A stretch of 64,000 bases of DNA from Aequorivita aurantiaca (GTDB lineage Bacteria; Bacteroidota; Bacteroidia; Flavobacteriales; Flavobacteriaceae), in the NCBI RefSeq assembly GCF_030410135.1, contig NZ_JAUGQQ010000001.1, forward strand, positions 496,001 to 560,000. Direction: 5' to 3'. A program made the position numbers and the translations under genes. Each line of letters starts with the position of its first letter. Within the stretch, counting starts at the first letter, position 1. Of this stretch, positions 54,724 through 62,758 are shown in pieces. A model generated the notes under the pieces. That model was not told where the DNA came from, did not search any database, and saw only the letters and a program-made list of their open reading frames with translations.

Positions 54724-56103
54724 ATGATGAAAAAATTACACCTTTACTTAGTATTGCTATTGGCAGCCGAGACTGTTGCCGAAGCACAAACTTATCCCAC
54801 AACATTCTGGAGTGACTTAGCCGACACGAGTTGGTATGATGCCGCCCAGGACGAATTTACACTCACCTCTGCCGAAACCTTGGCCGGCTTGTCCCAACTG
54901 GTTGCCGATGGCAATTCATTTGAAGGCAAAACCATTTTAATTGGAGCCGACATAGACCTCGACGGCAATTTATGGAGCCCAATAGGTGTAGAATTCAATA
55001 TTCCTTTTTCTGGTACGGTTAATGGAAATGATTACAAAATAAGTAATGTATGGGTAAACATGCCGTCGATCCCGATGGCTGGCCTTTTTGGACATACCGA
55101 TGGTGCTTCCTTTTCGAATATCAATTTAGACACAGCCTATATTATCGGTGAAGACAATACGGGGGCTTTAGTAGCAAATCTTTATAATGGTGGTTCCATT
55201 ATAAACTGTAGTGCTATAAATGTGGACGTTACGGGTGAATACACTACTGGCGGTTTGGTTGGTGGATTTTTAACCAATTCTTCTATTTCAAAAAGTTATT
55301 CAATCGGCAGTGTAAATGGTTTTGCACAAGTAGGAGGCCTAGCTGGAACTGGCTGGGACAATGTAACCGTTACCGAGTGTTATTCTGAAGGAACAGTTAC
55401 CGCCGAGGTGTTGACTGGCGGATTAATTGGATCTTTTCCATTTGCATTTTCTGGCCAAAGTGTTGTAGATAATAGCTATTCCAGAGCTGCTGTAGTTTCT
55501 CTTATGGATCGTGCCGGTGGTTTAATTGGGGGTGGCGACAATGCCTTGCTAATTAAAAACTCCTACGCAACCGGTACAGTTACTGCGCCTGACAGTGCTG
55601 GTGCCATTATTGGTTTGTGGGGAGGGATTAATGCTGAAAACATGTATTTTGATTCTGAGTCCTCTGGAATGACAGAAGGAGTTGGCGTTATTCAAGGGCC
55701 ACCGGTTACCCCGGATATTACCGCAAAAACTACGTCTGAAATGAAATCTACTGAATTAGTAGATTTGTTGAACGCAGGTTCAAGCGCAGCACCGTGGTCT
55801 ATTGATCAGAACACGAATGATGGCTACCCAATACTAAATGCTGTTTTGAGTGTACAGGAAAATGATTTAGCTGCAGCGGCGGTAAAAGTATATCCAACCA
55901 TTTTTGAAACTTCTTTTACAGTTTCGTCAACTGTGGGATTGGAATCTTACAACATTTACAATTTGGCTGGTGCATTAATTTCAAAAGGTACTTTAATCAA
56001 TACTGTTTCAACGGTATCGGCGGGCAATCTTACAGCGGGAACCTATATTTTGGCTATCCAAACAACGGAAGGAAAGATTTCAAAAAAGATTATTAAGAAA
56101 TAA
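54724..56103 (+). CDS. GLUG-repeat protein with T9SS sorting domain
   Basis: 459 residues (an adjacent ATG at 54727 is an equal start). Signal peptide 1-20 (AAETVAEA), then GLUG-type repeats of about 25-40 residues (TGGLVGGFLTNSSISKSYSI, VGGLAGTGWDNVTVTECYSE, AGGLIGGGDNALLIKNSYAT and less clear ones), which form a right-handed beta-helix or similar adhesive rod; C-terminal domain VYPTIFETSFTVSS to KKIIKK is the sorting signal. Likely surface adhesin or glycan-related. Confidence 0.9.
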   Translation: MMKKLHLYLVLLLAAETVAEAQTYPTTFWSDLADTSWYDAAQDEFTLTSAETLAGLSQLVADGNSFEGKTILIGADIDLDGNLWSPIGVEFNIPFSGTVNGNDYKISNVWVNMPSIPMAGLFGHTDGASFSNINLDTAYIIGEDNTGALVANLYNGGSIINCSAINVDVTGEYTTGGLVGGFLTNSSISKSYSIGSVNGFAQVGGLAGTGWDNVTVTECYSEGTVTAEVLTGGLIGSFPFAFSGQSVVDNSYSRAAVVSLMDRAGGLIGGGDNALLIKNSYATGTVTAPDSAGAIIGLWGGINAENMYFDSESSGMTEGVGVIQGPPVTPDITAKTTSEMKSTELVDLLNAGSSAAPWSIDQNTNDGYPILNAVLSVQENDLAAAAVKVYPTIFETSFTVSSTVGLESYNIYNLAGALISKGTLINTVSTVSAGNLTAGTYILAIQTTEGKISKKIIKK

Positions 56104-56148
56104 TAATTCTGTTATATATAGTATAACAATGGGATAAACCTCGTTACA

Positions 56149-56178
56149 AAATCCCCGGAAAATTTCTGGGGATTTTTT
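56149..56178 (+). terminator. Rho-independent terminator after GLUG gene
   Basis: AAATCCCC and GGGGATTT with loop GGAAAATTTCT and T run. Confidence 0.9.
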
Positions 56179-56264
56179 TATGGGCTACTATTTTATGGAG
56201 CTCCATTTATTATTCGCGAAAAATTTGGCGCAAAAAAAGCCTCAACATCCAGTCAAGGCTTTTG

Positions 56265-56346
56265 TACTCGAGGTGGGAATCGAACCCACACGTCCTAAAA
56301 CACAGGATTTTGAATCCAGCGCGTCTACCAATTCCGCCACTCGAGC
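56265..56346 (-). tRNA. tRNA-Leu, anticodon CAA
   Basis: 82-base type II (long variable arm) tRNA. Acceptor stem GCTCGAG with CTCGAGT (one G-T pair at 1-72), discriminator A73, D-arm GGCGGAATTGGTAGAC, anticodon loop TTCAAAA (anticodon CAA, decoding UUG), variable arm about 12 bases, T-arm TGTGGG-TTCGATT-CCCACC. The anticodon stem is CTGGA against TCCTG, with a T-T mismatch at the second pair. CCA is not encoded. Confidence 0.95.
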
Positions 56347-56470
56347 AAACGGGAGGCAAAAATAAACAATTATTTATAAACTACTAAAAATTTTATTCAG
56401 CTATTTTTTTAAATATCGCTAATTATTAATTTTTACCTTTACAACCTTTTAAAAACCTAAACAAATTGTT

Positions 56471-57409
56471 ATGTCGACGGCCATTCCCGAACCAAAGATT
56501 TTTGCCTGCAAACAAAGTGAGGCGCTAGCGCAAGATATTGCAAAAGCCTTCGGAATACCGTTGGGCAGTGTAATTACAGCACACTATAGCGATGGAGAAT
56601 TTCAACCTTCGTTTGAAGAATCCGTTCGCGGAAGCCGTGTGTTTCTTATCGGTTCCACATTTCCGAATAGCGATCATTTAATGGAGCTTTTGTTGATGAT
56701 CGATGCCGCAAAACGAGCTTCGGCAAGACATATTACGGCAGTTTTGCCTTACTTCGGATGGGCGCGCCAGGACAGAAAGGATAAACCCCGTGTGCCAATT
56801 GCTGCGAAACTCGTTGCCAAAATGCTGGAAACGGCGGGCGCCACTCGAATAATTACTATGGATTTGCACGCCGACCAAATTCAAGGTTTTTTTGAAAAAC
56901 CCGTGGACCATCTTTTTGCTTCCACAATATTTCTTCCCTATTTACGAAGCTTGAATTTAGACAATTTAACGATTGCTTCCCCAGATATGGGTGGATCGAA
57001 ACGTGCTTATGCCTATTCCAAATTCTTGGAAAGTGATGTGGTAATTTGCTATAAACAGCGTGAAAAAGCCAATGTGATTTCACTAATGGAACTTATTGGC
57101 GATGTGAAGGGCAAAAACGTTGTGTTGGTCGATGATATGGTAGATACTGCCGGAACCCTAACCACCGCCGCCGATTTGATGATGGAGCGAGGCGCGCTAA
57201 GTGTTCGCGCCGTATGTACCCACCCGCTTCTTTCGGGAAATGCTTATGAGCGAATAGAAAAATCGCAATTGTTGGAACTTATTGTTTCAGATTCTATTCC
57301 CACCAAACCTAGCAAAAAGATTCGAGTCATTAGCTGTGCAAAACTTTTTGCAGATGTTATGTTAAGCGTAAATGCCAACAAATCTATCAGCGGGAAGTTT
57401 TTGATGTAG
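56471..57409 (+). CDS. prs: Ribose-phosphate pyrophosphokinase
   Basis: 312 residues, class I PRPP synthase: ATP plus ribose-5-phosphate to PRPP for nucleotide, His and Trp synthesis. Motifs: GWARQDRKDKPRVPIAAKL (about 95-115), MDLHADQIQGFF (about 135), and the PRPP-binding loop VVLVDDMVDTAGTL. A TACCTTTA box lies about 30 bases upstream. Followed by rplY after 264 bases. Confidence 0.97.
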   Translation: MSTAIPEPKIFACKQSEALAQDIAKAFGIPLGSVITAHYSDGEFQPSFEESVRGSRVFLIGSTFPNSDHLMELLLMIDAAKRASARHITAVLPYFGWARQDRKDKPRVPIAAKLVAKMLETAGATRIITMDLHADQIQGFFEKPVDHLFASTIFLPYLRSLNLDNLTIASPDMGGSKRAYAYSKFLESDVVICYKQREKANVISLMELIGDVKGKNVVLVDDMVDTAGTLTTAADLMMERGALSVRAVCTHPLLSGNAYERIEKSQLLELIVSDSIPTKPSKKIRVISCAKLFADVMLSVNANKSISGKFLM

Positions 57410-57568
57410 TTTGGAATTGGAGCAAAGACGAAAGGTAGCCACGAGTTAAGACGCTTTTTGTAAACTAAATGATGTTTTTTTCTGAGAGTCTTTTTCTATT
57501 AATCCATTAATCGTATTTGGGCCGCACTTTAGTCCTCTTTGCTATTTCATTCGAATCTTGTTTCAAAA

Positions 57569-57599
57569 AATCGGAAATCGCAAATCGTAAGTCCAAAAT
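57569..57599. repeat. Intergenic AATCGTAA repeat
   Basis: AATCGGAAATCGCAAATCGT, then AAGTCCAAAAT; counterpart of 20720-20752 in opposite orientation. Between prs and rplY. Confidence 0.5.
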
Positions 57600-57605
57600 A
57601 AAACA

Positions 57606-57613
57606 TATATTTG
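57606..57613 (+). promoter_or_regulatory. rplY -7 box TATATTTG
   Basis: Full match to TAnnTTTG; leader about 55 bases. A hairpin, TGGGTT-N7-AACCCA (57628-57646), lies in the leader and could influence translation. Confidence 0.6.
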
Positions 57614-57673
57614 CCGTCCTTAAAAAATGGGTTTTTTAATAACCCAATAACTTAATAATTAATAACTTTTACA

Positions 57674-58321
57674 ATGAAATCTATTACAATTAAAGGATCA
57701 CAAAGAGAAAGCGTGGGCAAGAAGGCAACCAAAGCCCTACGTAATGCTGGAATGGTTCCTTGCGTAGTTTACGGAGGGGATGAGCCAATTAGCTTTTCAG
57801 CAGAAGAAATTGCATTTAAAAACTTGGTTTACACTCCAGACGTACACACGGTTGTAATCAACTTAGGAGGCACGAAAATTAATGCCATCCTTCAGGATAT
57901 ACAATTTCACCCGGTGACTGACCGTATTCTTCATATTGATTTTTATCAAATTTTTGAAGACAAGGAAGTTACTATGGAAATCCCAGTTCGTACCGTTGGT
58001 AATTCTCGCGGTGTGCGCAGCGGTGGGGTTTTGCGTATTGTGAATCGTAAACTTCGTGTTAAGGCCTTGCCAGAAAATCTACCGGATTTTATTGAGGCTG
58101 ACATTACCGATATGCGAATTGGTAACAAGATGTACACAAAATCGCTTCAAACCGATAATTATAAAATAATGCACCCGGATAACACCGTGATTTGTCAAGT
58201 TAGAACTTCACGTACAGCAATTGCTGATGAGGTGGAGGATGATGCAGAAACAGCTGAGGGCGCAGAAGGAGAAGAAGTTCCAGCCACAGAGACAGATGAT
58301 GTTGCTGCAGTAAAGGAATAA
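57674..58321 (+). CDS. rplY: 50S ribosomal protein L25/general stress protein Ctc
   Basis: 215 residues, long CTC/TL5 form: N-terminal 5S rRNA-binding L25 domain (about 1-95, [30 protein letters not shown]) and C-terminal beta domain (96-180), ending in an acidic tail (about 186-215, rich in Asp/Glu/Ala). The tail is usual in Bacteroidota. Confidence 0.96.
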   Translation: MKSITIKGSQRESVGKKATKALRNAGMVPCVVYGGDEPISFSAEEIAFKNLVYTPDVHTVVINLGGTKINAILQDIQFHPVTDRILHIDFYQIFEDKEVTMEIPVRTVGNSRGVRSGGVLRIVNRKLRVKALPENLPDFIEADITDMRIGNKMYTKSLQTDNYKIMHPDNTVICQVRTSRTAIADEVEDDAETAEGAEGEEVPATETDDVAAVKE

Positions 58322-58344
58322 ATTTCTTTTTAAGAAGATAACCT

Positions 58345-58377
58345 AAAAGCATCCCGTTAATTCGGGGTGCTTTTTTT
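58345..58377 (+). terminator. Terminator after rplY
   Basis: AAAAGCATCCCG and CGGGGTGCTTTT around TTAATT with T run. A GTG inside it (58367) can be read as a longer start of pth and is rejected. Confidence 0.85.
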
Positions 58378-58402
58378 ATTTTTACCGAAGTTAGTCAACT
58401 GT

Positions 58403-59038
58403 ATGTTTTCATTCATCAAAAAACTTTTTACGGCAAAAGATGCCGATCTTATTTCAGAAGAAACCGATCCAATGAAAAAATTTCTTATTGTAGGTTTGGG
58501 CAATATTGGCCCTAAATATGCAAACACTCGGCACAACATTGGCTTTAAAATGGTCGACTTTTATGCCGAAAAAAATTCGCTATCGTGGGAAACCGGTAAG
58601 TTGGGCGATATTACCACGCATAAACTAAAAGGAAGAACCTTAATTTTTCTTAAGCCGAGCACCTATATGAACCTAAGCGGAAAGGCTGTAAATTACTGGC
58701 TGGACAAAGAAAAGGTTCCCTTGGAAAATATGTTGATAATTACGGACGATCTAAATTTGGCATTCGGCACCATACGTATAAAAACCAAGGGAAGCGACGG
58801 TGGCCACAACGGTTTGAAAGATATCCAAAATACCTTGCAGACTACAAACTACAATCGATTTCGTTTCGGGATAAGCGATGCGTTTTCAAAAGGACGACAA
58901 GTAGATTATGTGCTGGGTGAATGGAACGCGGAAGAGGAAAACCAACTGCCCGAGCGAATGGAATTAGGATGCAATATTATAGAGTCATTTGTTCTTGCGG
59001 GAATCAACATTACTATGAACACCTTTAACGGAAAATAA
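58403..59038 (+). CDS. pth: Peptidyl-tRNA hydrolase
   Basis: 211 residues from ATG 58403. Cleaves peptidyl-tRNA released by stalled ribosomes. His44 in NTRHNIGF is the catalytic His; TDDLNLAFGTIRIKTKGSDGGHNGLKDI is the second motif. An N-terminal extension of about 23 residues (FSFIKKLFTAKDADLISEE) before the usual KKFLIVGLGN start is typical of flavobacterial Pth; the internal ATG at 58472 would give the short form. Directly upstream of ribF (two bases). Confidence 0.95.
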   Translation: MFSFIKKLFTAKDADLISEETDPMKKFLIVGLGNIGPKYANTRHNIGFKMVDFYAEKNSLSWETGKLGDITTHKLKGRTLIFLKPSTYMNLSGKAVNYWLDKEKVPLENMLIITDDLNLAFGTIRIKTKGSDGGHNGLKDIQNTLQTTNYNRFRFGISDAFSKGRQVDYVLGEWNAEEENQLPERMELGCNIIESFVLAGINITMNTFNGK

Positions 59039-59040
59039 TT

Positions 59041-59973
59041 TTGAAGCAGTATTCTTCCGCATCGGCATATAAAAATACCCGTCAAAGTGTTGTCACAATC
59101 GGTACTTTCGACGGTGTGCATATTGGCCACAGGGCAATTTTGAAGCGCGTGGTTGAAACCGCAAAAAATGAAAATCTCCAATCAACTGTGCTCACCTTTT
59201 TTCCACATCCAAGAATGGTGCTGCAAGATAATGCAGAAATCCAGCTCCTAAATACCATTGAGGAACGCGCCCAATTGCTTAACAAAACGGGTCTGGACCA
59301 TTTGATTATCCATCCTTTCACCCATGCCTTTTCCCGCTTGACTGCACTTGAATACGTTCGCGATATTTTGGTGACTAGCCTAAAGGCGAAAAAAATTATT
59401 ATAGGATATGACCATCGTTTCGGGAGAAATAGAAATGCAAACATTGATGATTTAAAGGAATATGGCAAAACCTATGACTTTGGGGTAGAGGAAATTTCCG
59501 CGAGGGAGTTGGACGATGTTGCCATTAGCTCCACCAAAATCCGAAAAGCACTGAACCAGGGCGATGTGGAAACTGCCAACAAATATTTGGGTTATAATTT
59601 CATGATTTCCGGCACGGTGGTGAAGGGAAAAGCCATCGGTCGTACCATTAAATATCCAACCGCCAATTTACATTTGGCGGAATCTTATAAACTCATTCCC
59701 AAAAATGGAGTTTACGTGGTGCAATCCCAAATTGATGGCGAACTAATTTATGGTATAACCAGCATTGGTACCAACCCAACTGTGGGAGGAAAGGAAAAAA
59801 CCATCGAAACCTATTTTATTGATTTCAATAAGGATTTGTACGGTACCGAAATTACCGTTGAGTTTTTAACATACATTCGCGAAGAAACTTCCTTTGATTC
59901 CCTGGAAAGTCTTCGACTAGAAATTATTAATGACGAAATTATTGCGAAGCAATTTATAAAAGACCGTGAATAG
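59041..59973 (+). CDS. ribF: Bifunctional riboflavin kinase/FAD synthetase
   Basis: 310 residues. N-terminal FMN adenylyltransferase (GTFDGVHIGH at about 22-31; about 1-185) and C-terminal riboflavin kinase (GKAIGRTIKYPTANL, TNPTVGG; about 186-310). Makes FMN and FAD. TTG start: no ATG lies between it and the HIGH motif, and it directly follows pth, so the operon pth-ribF is clear. Confidence 0.95.
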   Translation: MKQYSSASAYKNTRQSVVTIGTFDGVHIGHRAILKRVVETAKNENLQSTVLTFFPHPRMVLQDNAEIQLLNTIEERAQLLNKTGLDHLIIHPFTHAFSRLTALEYVRDILVTSLKAKKIIIGYDHRFGRNRNANIDDLKEYGKTYDFGVEEISARELDDVAISSTKIRKALNQGDVETANKYLGYNFMISGTVVKGKAIGRTIKYPTANLHLAESYKLIPKNGVYVVQSQIDGELIYGITSIGTNPTVGGKEKTIETYFIDFNKDLYGTEITVEFLTYIREETSFDSLESLRLEIINDEIIAKQFIKDRE

Positions 59974-61303
59974 GTTTCTTTTCAAACAAATCGACAACAT
60001 TGGTCTCGTTCTTTTTAGGGCGGTGTTCGGGCTTTTAATTACCATCGAAGCTTTTGGCGCAATTGCCACGGGATGGGTGCGGCGCACTTTGGTGGAAACC
60101 CCGTTCACCTTCAATTTTATTGGTTTCGATTTTTTGCAACAGCTGCAAGGCCCGGGCATGTACTATTACTTTGCCATTATGGGAATTTTTGGAATTTTCG
60201 CTACCATCGGTTTCAAGTATAGAATTAGTATGGTTGTCTATGCCGTAATGTGGACTTGCGTCTATTTAATGCAGAAAAGCAGCTATAACAACCATTATTA
60301 TTTAATGATGCTGTTGTGCTGGATAATGGCTTTTTTGCCGGCGCATCGCTGGTTTTCCGTTGACGCGAAGATGAACCCGGAAATTAAAACGCCCTCCATG
60401 CCGCGATGGGTGCTTTTGATTTTAATCCTGCAAGTTTGGATAGTCTATACATATGCCTCTGTTGCCAAGTTATACCCCGATTGGCTCGATGCATCCATGG
60501 CCGCATTGTTGATGGAAGGAAGAAAGCACTACTGGCTCATCGGCGATTTGCTTCAGCAAAGCTGGGTGCACTGGGCAATTGCCTATACGGGAATTTTGTT
60601 TGATTTGCTTATAGTCCCTTTAATGCTTTGGAAACGTACCCGCCTTCTTGGATTTATCGTATCAATATTTTTTCATCTTTTCAATTCAATCGTTTTTCAG
60701 ATTGGCATATTTCCCTATATGTCCATTGCTTTTGCCCTGTTTTTCTTTTCTCCGGAAATTCTTAGAAAAAGATTTCTTCCAAAGAAAATATTATATACGG
60801 GCAATGAAGTGATAGTACCAAATTATAGGAACGGATTAATTGCGGTTCTTGCTATTTACTTTGCCTTTCAAATCGGTTTGCCGCTGCGGCACTGGTTTTT
60901 TAAGGACGATGTACTCTGGACGGAAGAAGGACACAGGCTTAGCTGGAGAATGATGTTGCGCTCCAAAAGCGGCTCACTCACGGTTTTTGTAGTTGATAAG
61001 GCAAAGGGCGTGCGGGAAAGATATAATTACAGCGTCCTGTTGGGCCCAAAACAACAGCGTTCCGTGGCTACAAAACCTGACATAATGTGGCAACTTGCGC
61101 AAAAAATAAAAACAATCGAAGCCGAAAAAGGGCGCGATGTTGCTGTTTTTATGGAGGCCATGGTTCGGGTGAACAATGGGAAATATCATCCATTGACCAA
61201 TCCGCAGGTAGATTTGGCTGCAGAGAAATGGTCGCATTTTACACATAGCGAATGGATTTTGCCATCGCCAAAGGATTATAATGAAAAGCCTGACACAGAA
61301 TAA
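59966..61303 (+). CDS. HTTM-domain (vitamin K gamma-carboxylase-like) membrane protein
   Basis: 445 residues starting with GTG that overlaps the ribF stop by eight bases. About eight transmembrane helices (1-300) in an HTTM/VKG_Carbox arrangement (VLFRAVFGLLITIEAFGAI, then QGPGMYYYFAIMGIFGI; YASVAKLYPDWLDASMAALL; FFHLFNSIVFQIGIFPYMSI) and a soluble C-terminal part (about 330-445). Bacterial HTTM proteins resemble the animal vitamin K-dependent carboxylase; their substrate is unknown. Translationally linked to ribF. Confidence 0.88.
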   Translation: MNRFLFKQIDNIGLVLFRAVFGLLITIEAFGAIATGWVRRTLVETPFTFNFIGFDFLQQLQGPGMYYYFAIMGIFGIFATIGFKYRISMVVYAVMWTCVYLMQKSSYNNHYYLMMLLCWIMAFLPAHRWFSVDAKMNPEIKTPSMPRWVLLILILQVWIVYTYASVAKLYPDWLDASMAALLMEGRKHYWLIGDLLQQSWVHWAIAYTGILFDLLIVPLMLWKRTRLLGFIVSIFFHLFNSIVFQIGIFPYMSIAFALFFFSPEILRKRFLPKKILYTGNEVIVPNYRNGLIAVLAIYFAFQIGLPLRHWFFKDDVLWTEEGHRLSWRMMLRSKSGSLTVFVVDKAKGVRERYNYSVLLGPKQQRSVATKPDIMWQLAQKIKTIEAEKGRDVAVFMEAMVRVNNGKYHPLTNPQVDLAAEKWSHFTHSEWILPSPKDYNEKPDTE

Positions 61304-61314
61304 CGTGATTTTTC

Positions 61315-61322
61315 TAACTTTG
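61315..61322 (+). promoter_or_regulatory. serS -7 box TAACTTTG
   Basis: Full match to TAnnTTTG, just after the HTTM gene stop; predicted leader about 16 bases for serS. Confidence 0.6.
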
Positions 61323-61344
61323 CGCTTCAATCTAAATCTGCAAT

Positions 61345-62616
61345 ATGCTACAGGTAACCGACATTCGCGAAAACAAGGAAAAATATATAAAAGCACTCGC
61401 TAAGCGGGGCATTGACGCAACTTCAGTTTTAGAAGAAGTTTTAAATGCCGATGAAGAACGCCGAAGCTCACAGGCACAATTGGATGAGGTTTTGGCGCAG
61501 AGCAATTCTTATTCAAAGGAAATCGGGAAACTATTTCAAACCGGCGAAACCCAAAGAGCGAATGAACTGAAAGAAAAAACAGTTCAGCTGAAAGAATCTT
61601 CAAAACAACTGAATGAACAAATGCTCGCCGCTGCCGAAAAATTGCAGCAATTGCTGTATTCCCTGCCAAACATCCCAAATGAATTGGTGCCGGCCGGAAC
61701 CGATGAAAATGACAATGAACAAGTTTATGCTGAAGGAGAGATACCAAAATTGGTTGATGGGGCATTGCCACACTGGGAACTGGCAAAAAAATATGACCTG
61801 ATTGATTTTGAGCTCGGCGTTAAAATTACCGGCGCTGGATTTCCGGTTTATAAGGGAAAAGGAGCGCGTTTGCAAAGAGGTTTGATTTCCTATTTTCTTG
61901 ATAAAAACACTTCCGCTGGCTACACTGAATATCAAGTGCCACATCTGGTGAACGAAGCGTCCGGCTTCGGAACGGGACAATTGCCCGACAAGGAAGGGCA
62001 GATGTACCACGTGGGCATTGATGATTTATATTTAATTCCAACGGCAGAAGTTCCCGTAACAAATATGTTCCGTGGCAATTTGCTAACCCATAGCGAATTG
62101 CCCATAACCTGCACCGGATACACTCCGTGCTTTCGAAGAGAAGCTGGAAGTTACGGCGCCCATGTTCGAGGGTTAAACCGATTGCATCAATTTGATAAAG
62201 TTGAAATAGTTCGAATTGAACATCCCGATAATTCCTACGCTGCCTTGGACGGAATGGTGGCACATGTAAAAGAAATTCTGCGCGAGCTGAAATTGCCGTA
62301 TCGCATTCTTCGACTTTGTGGTGGCGATTTGGGTTTTACCTCTGCCTTGACATATGATTTTGAAGTATTTTCCACGGCACAGGACCGTTGGCTGGAAATT
62401 TCTTCGGTTTCGAATTTTGAGACTTTTCAGGCCAATCGATTGAAACTGCGTTTTAAGGACACCGATGGCAAGAATAAACTTGTGCACACGTTGAACGGAA
62501 GTGCCTTGGCATTACCAAGGGTTTTGGCGGGTATTCTCGAAAACTATCAAACTGACAAGGGCATCAAAATTCCGGAAGTATTGGTGCCATATTGTGGATT
62601 TGATTTTATTGATTGA
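61345..62616 (+). CDS. serS: Serine--tRNA ligase
   Basis: 423 residues, class II. N-terminal antiparallel coiled-coil arm (about 25-105, rich in Glu/Lys/Gln) binds the long variable arm of tRNA-Ser; catalytic core with motif 2 CFRREAGSYG and motif 3 region ALPRVLAGILENYQ. Cytoplasmic. Own promoter, terminator at 62705. Confidence 0.97.
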   Translation: MLQVTDIRENKEKYIKALAKRGIDATSVLEEVLNADEERRSSQAQLDEVLAQSNSYSKEIGKLFQTGETQRANELKEKTVQLKESSKQLNEQMLAAAEKLQQLLYSLPNIPNELVPAGTDENDNEQVYAEGEIPKLVDGALPHWELAKKYDLIDFELGVKITGAGFPVYKGKGARLQRGLISYFLDKNTSAGYTEYQVPHLVNEASGFGTGQLPDKEGQMYHVGIDDLYLIPTAEVPVTNMFRGNLLTHSELPITCTGYTPCFRREAGSYGAHVRGLNRLHQFDKVEIVRIEHPDNSYAALDGMVAHVKEILRELKLPYRILRLCGGDLGFTSALTYDFEVFSTAQDRWLEISSVSNFETFQANRLKLRFKDTDGKNKLVHTLNGSALALPRVLAGILENYQTDKGIKIPEVLVPYCGFDFID

Positions 62617-62704
62617 TTTTTTTCCTATTCAATTTTACAATGGAAACTCTAATTTGAATAATACGGCTAGTTTTCCTGTGAAAGCGTTGTACATAATTGC
62701 ATAA

Positions 62705-62736
62705 AAAAAAGGAGCCGCTTTGGGGCTCCTTTTTTC
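62705..62736. terminator. Bidirectional terminator
   Basis: AAAAAGGAGCC and GGCTCCTTTTT around GCTTTGG; A and T runs on both sides serve serS (plus) and the phosphate transporter gene (minus). Confidence 0.9.
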
Positions 62737-62758
62737 TGATTTATAGAATGAAGTTTAG

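Noticed and set aside
58367-58369. GTG as pth start
   Set aside because: Lies within the rplY terminator hairpin.
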